A stretch of DNA of 64,000 bases from Salinibacter ruber DSM 13855 (GTDB taxonomy: Bacteria; Bacteroidota; Rhodothermia; Rhodothermales; Salinibacteraceae): NCBI RefSeq assembly GCF_000013045.1, contig NC_007677.1, forward strand, positions 2,480,001-2,544,000. Reading direction: 5' to 3'. The notes under the pieces were generated by a model that was not told the origin of the DNA, did no database searches, and worked only from the letters and a program-made list of their open reading frames with translations. Made by a program: the position numbers and the translations under genes. Shown here in pieces: positions 1 to 9,821 of this stretch (positions are counted from its first letter, which is position 1; each line of letters begins with the position of its first letter).

Positions 1-2777
1 TGCCGCCGCCACTTCGCGACTTCGTCGGACTGTGCCGTCAGGTAGACCACCTGACGCCCCTCGGCGGCGATCGTACGAACCGCCTCGATCATGGCCGCGG
101 CCTTCCCGTCGTCGCTGTTGGCCAGGGCCTCGTCCAAAACGAGGGGCGGCCGGATGCCCTGCTCCTGGGTCTCGACGAAGGCCATGCGGACGGCAAGTAG
201 AAGCTGGACCTTGGTGCCCCCGGACAGTTCCTGGAGCGCGAGCCCACGCCCGGCGTCCGTCACCACGCGGAACGTGCTCTCCGCCCGGTCGAGGTCCAGG
301 CGGTAGCGGTCGCTCGTGATGTGCCGGAAGAGCTCGTCGGCACGGGCAAAGACGGCCGGCAGATCCTGATTTCGGGTCCGCTCGTGAACGACATCCGCGA
401 GGGCCTGCCCGACGACCCGCCGCAGGTCCCGGCGGCCTCGACGCCGCAGCGCCTGGCGGGCCGACTGGTGCTCCGCGAGCGCTTCCTCGAGGTCGTGGTC
501 CGTCTTGGCGTCCTCGACCTGCTGCTGAATGCGGCTAATCCGGTCGGAAAGGGCGTCGACCCGTTCGGCCTGCCGGGCCGCCTCCTCTTTCCGCCGCTCC
601 AGCTCTTCGGCCGTCGCCCCGAGCATCGATTCCTCGAAGCCCTCCCGTTCCTTGAGGCGCTCGCGTTCCAGCTCGACGGACCGCTCGGCCCGATTCAGGG
701 CCTCCTCGGCGGCCTCGTACTCGTCGAACTGCGCGCACCACTCCGCGACCGTCTCGTCGCTCTCGTCGTCCAGCCCAAGCCGGTCAAACAGCTGCGCGAT
801 CTCGTCGTCGATCCGTTCCACCTGCTCCGTCGCCTGGTCGAGACGCTGCTGCGCGTTTTCCCGGTCGGCATGGGCCGCCTCAAGGGCCCGTTGGTCCTCT
901 CGGAGTTGCTCCAGGGCCGCCTGGCCGTCGCTGATGTCCTCCACGTGGTCGTCCCCGTACGGCTCGACGAGCGCCTCCACCTTCTCCCGCCACGTCTCCG
1001 CCTGTCGCTCGGCCTCTCGCATTTTCTCTTCGGCCCCCATGCCCTCCGTCCACGCCTCCTGCCAGGCCCCCAGCCGCTGCACGAACCAGAGCAGTGAGTG
1101 GGCACTGAGCCCCGGATCTACGTGAAGCCGGTCGGCGAGCTCGCCCTCGCGCTCATCCAACTCGGCCTGTTTGTCCTCGATGGCGTCTGCCTCGTCGGCG
1201 TGGCGGGCCCACTCCTGTGCCTTCGCCGCCTCCAGCCGCGCGTCCGTCCAGTCCTGGAGGAGGGAGTCGAGGTGGGCGTGGACTGCATCCACCGACCAGG
1301 TTGAGGGCGTGGGGAGGTCGAGCCGTTCGAAGCGGTGCTCCAGATCGGGCCGACGCGTTTCCGTCGCGACGCCGGTCGAGCGGGTAGCGAAATACGCAGC
1401 GACGGCCACGACGGCGCCCGCCCCGGCCACGACCCAGCCCAGGGGCGCCCCGCCAAGTCCCAGCACGGCACCCCCCACGACCACAGTGCCAGCCCCCGCG
1501 AGGACCACATAGCGAAGGACCCGCCCCCGTCCTTTCCCGTCGGAAGCCGACGCCGGCTCCCGCAGCCACTCCGCAAGCTGCTCGACGCCACGGCGAAGTT
1601 GCTCCGGGCTGGTCTCGGGGTCGGCCTCCCCGAACCGCCGCTCCAGGGCGCGGAGCGCCGCCTTTCGCCCCTGCACCTCCAGGCGTGACTCGGCCAGCGA
1701 CTGGACCGCGTCGACCGCCGGCCCGTCGATCTGGGCGGCCGCCTCCTTGTCGTCCCCCGACAGGCGCTCCCACTCCGCCGCCTCCGTCTTGGCCGCCCGG
1801 GCTCGTTCGCGCTCCGCCTGTTCGAGGGCTGTTCGCGCCTCGTCCCATTCCTGTAGGGCCGTCCGGAGCGTGTCGAGGGTGCCGTCCGGGAGCCCGTCCG
1901 CCGGCAGCCGGCTTTCGGCGATGCGCGCCTCCGCCTCTGTCCGCTGCGCGGTGGCCTCCTCTCGTTTCTCGACCGCCGCCTCCCGATCGGCCCGGAGGCG
2001 GTCGAGGCGGTCGGCCTCGTCGCCCTGAAGGGCTTGCATGCCCTCGGGAAACGCGTTGAACGTCCGTTCGGCCTCCTGACGCTCCTGCTCCGCCCGCACC
2101 ACTGCCAGGGCCTGCTCGAGGGCGTCTCGGCGCCGGGCCGCCGCCCGCGCCTCGTCCCGTTCGCGGCGGAGGCGCCGCAGCGACCGCTCTTTGCGCTCCA
2201 GATCCCGGTGCAGCGACCGGGCCGCCTCCACACGGCCCCGTGCCTCTTCAACCTCGCGCGTCTCCTTCAGCTTGCCCTTCGCGTATTCGCCAAAGCCGAG
2301 CGCCCCGGCGGCCCCCGGCACGTCGTACCCGCCCTGGGCCTCCTGCAGAATGGCGTCGGCCAGGGCCCGCTCCGAGTCCTCGGTCGCGGCGAGCAGGTCG
2401 CGCAGGGACATGTGGTAGCGCCCCCGGTGGCCGGGCGGCGGCATGGACGGCGGGGAGGCCGGGACGCCGTCCTTCTGGTACTGCACACGGCTGCCCTCCA
2501 CGTCGACCCGCCACGGCTCGCCGCCCAGGCGAAACGTGCCCTCAACGAGGGGCCGCCCCCATCCGTGGGCCTCCGGCCACAGGAGCACCGTCACGGCCCG
2601 GGCGAGCGTTGTTTTGCCGGAGCCGTTCGGCCCCGCGATGACGTTGACGCCCGGGTCGAGCCCCTCGACGTCGAGCCCAAACGACCGGCCGTACATCCGT
2701 TGCACGGCGAGGCGGCGGACGTGGAGGGCGGCGTCGGCCGTCGCAGTCGGCATGTCGGGGGAAGAGGCATTCGTCAT
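1..2777 (-). CDS. YhaN/SbcC-like DNA-repair ATPase (3' end cut by window)
   Basis: About 925 residues are visible and only a short C-terminal piece is missing. The start is the ATG at 2777, which overlaps the stop of the upstream nuclease gene (ATGA), a sign of translational coupling. A Walker A motif GPNGSGKT lies at residues 49-56. A long charged coiled-coil region follows, interrupted near residues 412-462 by two hydrophobic segments. An ABC signature (LSGGTK) and a Walker B (LVLDEAL) lie close to the left edge. This order (P-loop, coiled coil, central hydrophobic hairpin, signature) is that of the YhaN branch of the Rad50/SbcC family, which is membrane-associated in Bacillus. With the neighbouring nuclease it should form an SbcCD-like complex acting on DNA ends. 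The family call is firm; the exact function is inferred. Confidence 0.87.
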   Translation of the reverse strand, partial: MTNASSPDMPTATADAALHVRRLAVQRMYGRSFGLDVEGLDPGVNVIAGPNGSGKTTLARAVTVLLWPEAHGWGRPLVEGTFRLGGEPWRVDVEGSRVQYQKDGVPASPPSMPPPGHRGRYHMSLRDLLAATEDSERALADAILQEAQGGYDVPGAAGALGFGEYAKGKLKETREVEEARGRVEAARSLHRDLERKERSLRRLRRERDEARAAARRRDALEQALAVVRAEQERQEAERTFNAFPEGMQALQGDEADRLDRLRADREAAVEKREEATAQRTEAEARIAESRLPADGLPDGTLDTLRTALQEWDEARTALEQAERERARAAKTEAAEWERLSGDDKEAAAQIDGPAVDAVQSLAESRLEVQGRKAALRALERRFGEADPETSPEQLRRGVEQLAEWLREPASASDGKGRGRVLRYVVLAGAGTVVVGGAVLGLGGAPLGWVVAGAGAVVAVAAYFATRSTGVATETRRPDLEHRFERLDLPTPSTWSVDAVHAHLDSLLQDWTDARLEAAKAQEWARHADEADAIEDKQAELDEREGELADRLHVDPGLSAHSLLWFVQRLGAWQEAWTEGMGAEEKMREAERQAETWREKVEALVEPYGDDHVEDISDGQAALEQLREDQRALEAAHADRENAQQRLDQATEQVERIDDEIAQLFDRLGLDDESDETVAEWCAQFDEYEAAEEALNRAERSVELERERLKEREGFEESMLGATAEELERRKEEAARQAERVDALSDRISRIQQQVEDAKTDHDLEEALAEHQSARQALRRRGRRDLRRVVGQALADVVHERTRNQDLPAVFARADELFRHITSDRYRLDLDRAESTFRVVTDAGRGLALQELSGGTKVQLLLAVRMAFVETQEQGIRPPLVLDEALANSDDGKAAAMIEAVRTIAAEGRQVVYLTAQSDEVAKWRR

Positions 2778-4081
2778 TCCTGAGGCGCAGCGTCGGTCTG
2801 GGAGCGCAGTTCGTCGAGAAGCAGGAGGCCCTGACGCCAGGCCATGTCGGCGAGCGTCTCCCGGTCCGGCGACAGGTCGTCCGCGGCGGGGAGCGGGTCG
2901 TAGGCGGGGGAGTCCTGCACCGCAGAGCACGCCGCTTTGATCGCAGTCCACGCCTCCTGGGCATGCTCGTCTTCCGCCCCGTCCCGCATCGCGAGCAGAA
3001 GCTGGGCGAGCACGGCGGGCGGGTCGGTGCCCTCCGCGATGCGCTCCAGGTCGAGGGCCGGGCGCGTCCGGGCGGCGGCCGCCTCCACGACGGCGGTCGA
3101 CTCCGCAACCGGCACCTCCAGCGCGCCCGGCCACGTCTCCACCAGGTCGCACACCGCACGATGGACGGGCGTGCGGCCCGTGAGCGTGAGGCGACAGACG
3201 AGCCGCTGCGGCGTGGGGCCCTCCTCGCGGGCCGTACGGAGCCGGTCGCGCATCGCGTCCGTCACCGCGGCCTCGACGGCCCCCTCGTCGTCGATTGCGT
3301 CCACGTCCACCTCGAGATGCTCGTAGCGGAGGGGGGCGCGGGGCAGCTGGGCCGCTGTGCTGGTCCCGTCCGGGGCCACCTCCACGCGCCAGGGACCGTG
3401 GGGCCCCGGTTCCGAGGGGTCCAGCGGCTGGAGCGAGCCGGGGTACAGCACGAGGGGCGACCGGTCGTCTCGCAGCGAGGGCGCATGGATGTGGCCCAGG
3501 AGCCACGCCGAAACGGGGCACTGGCGCAGGGCGCCGAGCGACACCGGGGCGTAGACGCTCCCCGGGGCGTTCAGGTCGGCGTGCAACAGCCCCACCGTCG
3601 GGGCGTCGTCGCGGAGGCGCCCGTCCGGAAACGACTCGACCGGAGAGGCCTGCTCGTGCGCCTCCCGAAACGACCACCCCACGAATTGAACGGGCGACCG
3701 TCCCTCCGGCGCCACGGTCACGGTGCTCCACTCCCCCCCCCGCCCCAGAAGGTGAAAGTGCTCCGCCTCGACCATTTCGGCCAGGCGGGGGAGCGCATCG
3801 AAGTCGTGATTCCCAGCCACCGCCACCACGGGAATGCCGGCCTCTTCGAGCCGGCGGAGGCCCCGTTGAAGCGGGCCCAGGGCCTCGTACCGCTTGTTCT
3901 GATCGTCAACGACGTCCCCGGTCAACGCCACCACGTCCACCGCCTGCTCCACGGCGTACGACACCGTGTCCGCCCACACGGAATCGACCGCCCACGCCCG
4001 GTCGCGCGACTGGGTGCGGGACGGGTAGCGCCCGAGGTGAAGGTCGCCGGTACACAGAATCCGACACGATGCGTCGGCCAC
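2774..4081 (-). CDS. YhaO/SbcD-like metallophosphoesterase nuclease
   Basis: A protein of 435 residues starting at GTG 4081; no in-frame ATG lies just upstream. It shows the calcineurin-type metallophosphoesterase motifs in order: GDLHLG near residue 12, GDVVDD near 54, GNHD near 94, a His in LLHADL, and GHIH before residue 210. The C-terminal half is less conserved and acidic, and probably contacts the partner ATPase. The length fits YhaO (about 400 residues). The family is Mre11/SbcD-like and uses two metal ions for exo/endonuclease action on DNA. Its stop overlaps the ATPase start, so the two are one operon, most likely a DNA double-strand-break or end-processing complex. Confidence 0.87.
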   Translation of the reverse strand: MADASCRILCTGDLHLGRYPSRTQSRDRAWAVDSVWADTVSYAVEQAVDVVALTGDVVDDQNKRYEALGPLQRGLRRLEEAGIPVVAVAGNHDFDALPRLAEMVEAEHFHLLGRGGEWSTVTVAPEGRSPVQFVGWSFREAHEQASPVESFPDGRLRDDAPTVGLLHADLNAPGSVYAPVSLGALRQCPVSAWLLGHIHAPSLRDDRSPLVLYPGSLQPLDPSEPGPHGPWRVEVAPDGTSTAAQLPRAPLRYEHLEVDVDAIDDEGAVEAAVTDAMRDRLRTAREEGPTPQRLVCRLTLTGRTPVHRAVCDLVETWPGALEVPVAESTAVVEAAAARTRPALDLERIAEGTDPPAVLAQLLLAMRDGAEDEHAQEAWTAIKAACSAVQDSPAYDPLPAADDLSPDRETLADMAWRQGLLLLDELRSQTDAAPQE

Positions 4082-4320
4082 GCGGACGTACGAAGTGGCG
4101 AAAAACGAGAGCGGTATGCGGGTCTCGCAAAACTGCGCGGGGCAATGATTCGGGCACCGCTAACGTAAGAAAACCTGCGCCCTTCCCCAACCCGCCTATA
4201 CACATCGTAACGGTCGTCGTCCCCAGAACAACGAGACTGTGCATTGGTGGCGACCTGAGTGTACCCGTGGCAGAGACGCCCCAAAACAATTTTCGGGTCT
4301 TGCCCACGTAGCTGTGGGCG
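4082..4320 (+). ncRNA. possible small RNA ending at the 4321 terminator
   Basis: This stretch has no credible reading frame, yet it leads into a strong plus-strand terminator. A compact hairpin (GCCCAC at 4302-4307 with GTGGGC at 4314-4319) sits immediately before the terminator stem. Terminators without an upstream gene on the same strand often end small RNAs. It does not match the conserved cores of SRP RNA, 6S RNA or tmRNA as far as can be seen by eye. The 5' end cannot be placed, and the call is speculative. Confidence 0.2.
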
Positions 4321-4370
4321 CCCCACGTCGGTAGTCCCTTCCAGAGACCAATCCGGCGTGGGGCTTTTTT
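4321..4370 (+). terminator. rho-independent terminator
   Basis: An 11-bp stem (4321-4331 with 4353-4363, one G-U pair) is followed directly by C and six T. It has no annotated gene upstream on the plus strand. Confidence 0.65.
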
Positions 4371-4409
4371 ATGTCGACCGTGTGCTGGTGTATGTCGACC
4401 GTGTGCTGG
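4370..4409. repeat. 21-bp tandem repeat, two copies
   Basis: A 19-base core beginning TATGTCGACC and ending GTGTGCTGG occurs perfectly at 4370-4388 and 4391-4409, with a TG spacer. It lies just after the terminator T-run. The rest of the gap to 4790 shows no coding signal. Confidence 0.7.
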
Positions 4410-4790
4410 GCGACTGGGCCGATGTAGGGGCCCTGCGGGCCGCCCTCACGTGTGCCCCGCATGTCGTTCTCGTCCCCGAGTCTCGCGTGTGTCCCGTTGC
4501 GCCAGGGCAGAACGGGACGCCACCTCATCCATCCGGATGGCCCCAAGCCCCGACGCCTCGATTCCACGAATCGGGCACCGCTTTTGTAATCATTCGCATA
4601 CACTCGGCGCGCTGAATCGGCCTCGCTTTAACATCTGACGGCAGGGCTTTTTGAAGACATCCGTAACTCTTATGCTTACTGGTGCCGCCTGGGCAGTGCG
4701 CTTGCGCCCGCGCTTTCCACTCCCTCCGCCCATCGCCACGGGCGTCGCGGACTGGACGCCTCGTTGCCCCACAGCACCATTCCGCACACG

Positions 4791-7700
4791 ATGGACGACG
4801 TCGACCCTGCCTCGCTCTCAGATCCCGATCGGCTCGCCGCCCTGGGCCGCTACGGCGTTCTTGGAAGCCTCCCCGAAGAGGCGTTCGGGCGCGTTGCCAA
4901 CCTCGCGGCGCGCCTCCTTGACGCCCCCATGGCCGGGGTCCACTTCGTCAACGACCACTCCCGATGGGCCGGGGCGCAGGTGGGCCACGATGCCCAGCAG
5001 GTGGCCGTCGACGTGTCGCTCTCCGCCCGTGAGCTCGGCACCAAGGAGCTCTTCGTCGTCGAGGACGCGGCCGACGACCCGCGTTTTCAGGACAACCCAC
5101 TCGTGGCCGGCGGGCCGGCCGTTCGCTTCTACGCCGGCGCCGCCATCACGACGCCCGCGGGCCATGCGCTCGGGCGGCTTTGTGTGCTCGACCCGACGCC
5201 GCGCCCCGAGGGCCTCCCCGAGCACGATCGTCAGACGCTCCGCGAGCTCGCCGGTGTCGTCATGGACGAATTGGCGCATCGCGCCCAGCCCCGCCACCGG
5301 GAAGAGATCCTCGAGAGCATCACCGACGCGTTCTACGCGTTGGACGACGAATGGCGGTTCACCTACATCAACCAGCAGGCCGAAGCGCTCCTCGAGTGTT
5401 CTCGGGAGGAGATGCTGGGCGAGGTCATCTGGGAGGTATTTCCCGAAACGAAGGAACTCCCGAACTACGAGGAGTACCACCGCGCCGTGGAAACCGGCGA
5501 GCCCGCCCACTTCGAGGCGTATTCCCCAGCGTTTGAGGCGTGGTTCAGCGTCAACGCCTACCCGTTCGACGGCGGCCTGTCGGTCTACTTCAACGACGTG
5601 ACGGCGCGCAAGGAGCGGGAGCACACCCTCAAGGAGCGCGAAGAGTACCTGTCGGTCACGCTCTCGTCCATCGGCGACGCCGTCATCGCCACCGACCGCG
5701 GCGGCCGCGTTACCGAGATGAACGCCGTCGCCGAGCGCCTCACCGGGTGGTCCCACGCCGACGTCGAAGGGCGCCCCCTGGAGGACATCTTCCAGATCCA
5801 CAACGCCAAAACGGGCGCCCCGGTGGAGAGCCCGGTCCAGAAAGTCCTGAGTGAAGGCAAGACGGTCGGGCTCGCCAACCACACGGTCCTCACGGCCCGC
5901 GACGGCACCGAGTACCAGATTGCGGACAGCGCGGCCCCCATCCGCACCGACGAAGACGACCTGCTGGGGGTAGTCATGGTGTTCCGCGACGTGACCGACG
6001 AGTACGAGCGGCGGGAGGCGATCAAAGAGCAGCGCGAGCGCCTGGAGATGGCCCTAATCGGCGGGGGCGCCGGCATGTGGGACTGGGACATGCAGACGGG
6101 CGACGCGGTCTACGACGAGCGCTGGGCGGATATCCTCGGCTACTCGCTCGACGAGGTCGAGTCTGACAACTCGTTCTTCGAGCGCCATACCCACCCCGAT
6201 GATCTTGAACGGGTGTACGACGACATCGACCGCCACGCCCACGGCGAAATCCCCTACCTCGACCAGGAGATTCGGATGCGCCACAAGGACGGCTCGTGGC
6301 GCTGGGTGCTCGACCGGGGCCGGATCGTCGAGCGGGCCGCGGACGGGACGCCGCTCCGCATGGTGGGCACGCACGTGGACATCACCGAGCGCAAGGAGCG
6401 GGAGCGAGAGCTCCGGACGGTCCGCCGCCGGTTCGAGCGGTTCGCCGAAAACGTGCAGGACGCGTTTTTCCTGTTGCCGACGGACTACTCGGAAGCCGAG
6501 TACGTGAACCCGGCCGTCGAACGGGTCTACGGCGTCCCGGCCGAAGACATTCGTGAGGACCCGGCGGCCTGGCTTACGCACGTCCACCCCGACGACAGAG
6601 AAGAGCTGCTCGCCGGCATGGAGCGCCAACGGGACGGCGCAGTGGATTGGCCCGTCCAACAGGAATTCCGCATCCAGCATCCAGACCGGGGGCGCCGCTG
6701 GGTCGAATCGCGACTCGACGTTGTCGCGGACGACGGGGGCCCGCCTCGGATCGCCGGCGTGGCGACGGACATCACCGAGCGGAAGGAGTCCGAGCAGCGG
6801 CTCCGCCTCCAGTTGGACACCCTCCGTCAGGTGGCCACGGGCACCCCCCTCCGAACCACCCTTCGGGACCTCATCGCGGCCATCGAGGCACAGTGCCCCG
6901 GCATGATCGGATCGGTCCTGTTCTGCGACCGCGCACAGGGGCGCATTCAGCACGGCGTCGCCCCCCACCTGCCCGACGCCTACAATGCGGCCATCGATGG
7001 GGTCGAGATTGGCCCGGCGGCCGGGTCCTGCGGGACGGCGATGCACGAGCGCGCCCCCGTGATCGCCGAGGACATCGAGAGCGACCCGCGCTGGGCCGAC
7101 TACCGCGACCTCGCCCGCTCGCACGGCCTCCGTGCCTGCTGGTCGGTGCCCATTTTTGACTCCAACGACGAGGTCCTGGGGACCTTTGCGCTCTACCACG
7201 AGCAGCCCACCGCCCCCACCGAAAAGGAACGGACGCTCATCGATCAGGCCCGCTCGCTGGCCGGCGTCGCCATCGAGCGCCACCGCACCGCCGAGACGCT
7301 GCGCGACCGGGAGCAACGCGTGGAGGCGCTCTACGACGCCATAAGCATCCTCACCCAGTCCGAGACGCCGCAAGAGCTGGCCGAGGTGCTCCTCGATCTC
7401 ATCACCGACACGCTGGACTACCCCGTCTGCGCGGTGCGGTACGTGGAGGACGACCGCCTCGTCCCCACCGTTGCCTCGCCCCCCGGACGGGAGATTCTGG
7501 GGCCGCACGCGGACTGTGCCGTCGACGGCCCGCACGCCGCGGCCGAGGCCTTCCGGACCGGCACCACGTTGCACTACAATGACGTCGCGGAGGCAGATGG
7601 CATCGACGCCCCCAGCCCGCTGCAGAGCGTCGCGCACGTGCCGCTGGGGCCGTACGGAAGCCTCTCCGTCGGCATGACCGAGTCCGGCTCGATCCCGCCC

Positions 7701-8555
7701 TTCGACGTGCGCCTGCTCGACGTCCTGGCCCAGAACGCCGAGAGCGTGCTCCGCCGCATCGACCACGAGCAGGAGCTGGTGGACGCCAAGGAAACGGCCG
7801 AGAAGATGAGCCGCCTCAAGTCGGCCTTTCTCGCCAACATCAGCCACGAGATCCGCACGCCGCTCACCTCCATCCTCGGCTTCGCGGAGGCGATCGGCGG
7901 GGAGGTGGAGGGCGCCCGGCGGGTTGAGGAGGTCGACCATGCATCGCTCGCACGGTTCTCGTCGCTGATCGAACAGAGCGGGCAGCGCCTGATGGACACG
8001 CTCACCGGCGTGCTAAACCTCTCGAAGCTGCAGGCCGGGGAGATGACCCTCGACCTTGAGCCGATCGACCTGGCCGCCGAGGCCGCGGCCGCGGCCCACG
8101 AGTTTGCCCCACAGGCGGACGGCGCCGGCGTTGCCCTCGAACTGACGGAAGAAGACACGGCGGTTTGGGCCCGGGCCGACAGAAGCGGGGTGCAAATTGT
8201 CCTTCGCAACCTCCTCTCCAACGCGATCAAATATACCGAGGAAGGGGGCACGGTGTGGATTCGGGCTCGGACGGACGGGGAGCACGCGGTTTTGGAGGTG
8301 GAAGATACCGGAATCGGGATGGACCCGAATACGGCCGATGTGCTCTTTGAGGCGTTCAAGCAGGCGTCCGAAGGAATCGGGCGCGAGTATGAGGGCACGG
8401 GACTGGGCCTGACCGTCACCAAGGAGGTGCTGGACCAGATGGACGGCGCCGTTGCGGTGGAGACCGAGCAGGGCGAGGGGAGCCGGTTTACGGTGTGGCT
8501 TCCCCGGGCCGCGGAAGAGGGGGAGGAGCCGGAAAGGGGCACCTCGGGCTCGTGA
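4791..8555 (+). CDS. multi-PAS/GAF sensor histidine kinase
   Basis: A soluble sensor kinase of 1254 residues with no membrane segment. Order: a GAF-like domain (about 10-165), four PAS domains (about 175-280, 285-405, 415-545, 550-675, each ending in a DITERK-type linker), a GAF domain (about 690-840), a second, weaker GAF region (about 855-1000), HisKA with phospho-acceptor His1019 in SHEIRTP, and HATPase_c with the N box and a GTGLGL G2 box near the end. The frame is open to a TTG at 4764, but ATG 4791 gives a normal N-terminus (MDDVDPASL). No receiver domain is fused and no response regulator is adjacent, so the output partner is elsewhere. Redox, light or ligand sensing is possible, but no cofactor residue can be assigned. 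Confidence 0.88.
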   Translation: MDDVDPASLSDPDRLAALGRYGVLGSLPEEAFGRVANLAARLLDAPMAGVHFVNDHSRWAGAQVGHDAQQVAVDVSLSARELGTKELFVVEDAADDPRFQDNPLVAGGPAVRFYAGAAITTPAGHALGRLCVLDPTPRPEGLPEHDRQTLRELAGVVMDELAHRAQPRHREEILESITDAFYALDDEWRFTYINQQAEALLECSREEMLGEVIWEVFPETKELPNYEEYHRAVETGEPAHFEAYSPAFEAWFSVNAYPFDGGLSVYFNDVTARKEREHTLKEREEYLSVTLSSIGDAVIATDRGGRVTEMNAVAERLTGWSHADVEGRPLEDIFQIHNAKTGAPVESPVQKVLSEGKTVGLANHTVLTARDGTEYQIADSAAPIRTDEDDLLGVVMVFRDVTDEYERREAIKEQRERLEMALIGGGAGMWDWDMQTGDAVYDERWADILGYSLDEVESDNSFFERHTHPDDLERVYDDIDRHAHGEIPYLDQEIRMRHKDGSWRWVLDRGRIVERAADGTPLRMVGTHVDITERKERERELRTVRRRFERFAENVQDAFFLLPTDYSEAEYVNPAVERVYGVPAEDIREDPAAWLTHVHPDDREELLAGMERQRDGAVDWPVQQEFRIQHPDRGRRWVESRLDVVADDGGPPRIAGVATDITERKESEQRLRLQLDTLRQVATGTPLRTTLRDLIAAIEAQCPGMIGSVLFCDRAQGRIQHGVAPHLPDAYNAAIDGVEIGPAAGSCGTAMHERAPVIAEDIESDPRWADYRDLARSHGLRACWSVPIFDSNDEVLGTFALYHEQPTAPTEKERTLIDQARSLAGVAIERHRTAETLRDREQRVEALYDAISILTQSETPQELAEVLLDLITDTLDYPVCAVRYVEDDRLVPTVASPPGREILGPHADCAVDGPHAAAEAFRTGTTLHYNDVAEADGIDAPSPLQSVAHVPLGPYGSLSVGMTESGSIPPFDVRLLDVLAQNAESVLRRIDHEQELVDAKETAEKMSRLKSAFLANISHEIRTPLTSILGFAEAIGGEVEGARRVEEVDHASLARFSSLIEQSGQRLMDTLTGVLNLSKLQAGEMTLDLEPIDLAAEAAAAAHEFAPQADGAGVALELTEEDTAVWARADRSGVQIVLRNLLSNAIKYTEEGGTVWIRARTDGEHAVLEVEDTGIGMDPNTADVLFEAFKQASEGIGREYEGTGLGLTVTKEVLDQMDGAVAVETEQGEGSRFTVWLPRAAEEGEEPERGTSGS

Positions 8556-8783
8556 ACGGACGGCCCGGCTCCTTCCTTCGCACGTTTCTGAAGGCCGTCC
8601 CTCTGAGCCGAAAGATCGGTCCCCCGCATGGCAGTTCGCGTGGTGCCTACCGCCTTCGTGGAAGATCTCCCTCCCCTCCATTGGATCTTCCCTGCCTACG
8701 CGAAGCAAGCAGGCCTCCGGGGTCGTCCCAATTCGGCCTCAGAGGCGGCCATTTCGAGCCGGTGCCGGACGGCATTGTTTGAG
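8556..8783. other. short gap, nothing recognised
   Basis: Between the kinase stop and the end of the disrupted lipoprotein gene no gene or clear terminator is visible. Confidence 0.4.
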
Positions 8784-9205
8784 CTACTCCGTGCCGCAGC
8801 CCGTGATGGGTTTCCCGGGGATGCCGGCGAAGGCATTGCCCTGCGCCGTAAGGTCGATGCCCGCGTCGTTGCAGGCGATGCCGTGCTTCCCGCTGTCCTC
8901 GATTCTGCTGTTCTCGACTGTCAGCGAGCCCTGCGCGTCTAGTCCCGGGAGGACTTGCTCTGCTGTGATGTTGGCCGGGGACGAGGCGCCGCCTCCATGA
9001 CGGATGATGACATTGCTGAGGGTGCCCCCGAAGTCGTCGCGCAGGTAGATGCCTTGCCACCACCCCGGCATCTCGTTGCCCTCGGTGGCGGTCATCCGGA
9101 TTGGATTGCCAGCAGTGCCTTGAGCCTCGATGGCCGCCGGCAGAATTGCAAACACCTCAAGCTGCACGTTTTCGGCGAAGGTCATATGGACGCCGGCTTT
9201 GATTA
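8784..9205 (-). pseudogene. 3' part of lipoprotein gene split by the IS630-family element
   Basis: This piece encodes about 140 residues of parallel beta-helix-like repeats, including a GNEMPGWWQGIYL stretch that parallels GNRQPGWWRGVEF in the 5' part. Joining it to the 5' part across the element, keeping one TTA, gives a continuous frame reading ...TLVIKAGVHMTFAEN. That aligns with ...VDIKEGVTVTIEP in the preceding repeat. It has no promoter or start of its own and is most likely not expressed as a functional product. The original stop is at 8784. Confidence 0.8.
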
Positions 9206-9215
9206 TACCAGTTGC

Positions 9216-9821
9216 CTAGGATGACAGTACATGTCTAGCCTCCAACAGGTAGCTGTATCCGGTCAGGGACCTGATCGCTCGATCGGTGTACCTACGAAGA
9301 GCCATCCGGGTCTCCTGTCGCAGGCTCGATAGGTGCTCGTAGAAATCGAAGGAGAGCTGGTCTTTTAGGTCCTGCCAGAGCCGCTCGACTGGATTGAGCT
9401 CCGGGCTGTATGGAGGCAGAAACGTCAGGTCGATATTCTTCGGGATCGAGAGTTTCTTCGCCTTGTGGAACTGGCCGTTGTCCAGAACGAGAATGTTGTG
9501 GCTCCGAGGAAACGCCTCCGCGAATCGATCCAGAAAGCGCTGAAAGCAGTCGCTGTTCAGACGCTCGTGTTCGGTGAAAAACCGTTGCCCAGTTTCCGGT
9601 TCAACTGCTCCGTAGAGATAAAAGTACTCGTAGCCGGGCTTGGCTTCCTGAATCGGTTTCACGCCGGGAAGAGTGACTCGGTGCCTCGTAATGGGCATCA
9701 GCCCAATCCGACACTCATCCTGGCAAAACAGCCGCACGGGTTGGTTCGCCCCCGTCTTGACGCTCGCAAGACGGTCGGGAAGGCCCTCCTGGAAGTCTAT
9801 TTGCTCCTGCTCGTTTTTTTT
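9216..9821 (-). CDS. IS630 transposase, catalytic DDE frame (orfB)
   Basis: This frame is entered by -1 frameshifting at the A8 run. It carries the DDE triad of the Tc1/mariner-IS630 superfamily: Asp in LFCQDECRIG, Asp in ILVLDNGQFH, and Glu in the signature PPYSPELNPVERLW. The C-terminus runs almost to the terminal repeat. All key residues are present, so the element may still be active. With orfA it makes a fused protein of about 355 residues. Confidence 0.85.
   Translation of the reverse strand, partial: KKNEQEQIDFQEGLPDRLASVKTGANQPVRLFCQDECRIGLMPITRHRVTLPGVKPIQEAKPGYEYFYLYGAVEPETGQRFFTEHERLNSDCFQRFLDRFAEAFPRSHNILVLDNGQFHKAKKLSIPKNIDLTFLPPYSPELNPVERLWQDLKDQLSFDFYEHLSSLRQETRMALRRYTDRAIRSLTGYSYLLEARHVLSS

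Noticed and set aside
6054-7940. 628-codon frame antisense to the histidine kinase gene
   Set aside because: Shadow frame; no domains, while the plus strand encodes a complete kinase.
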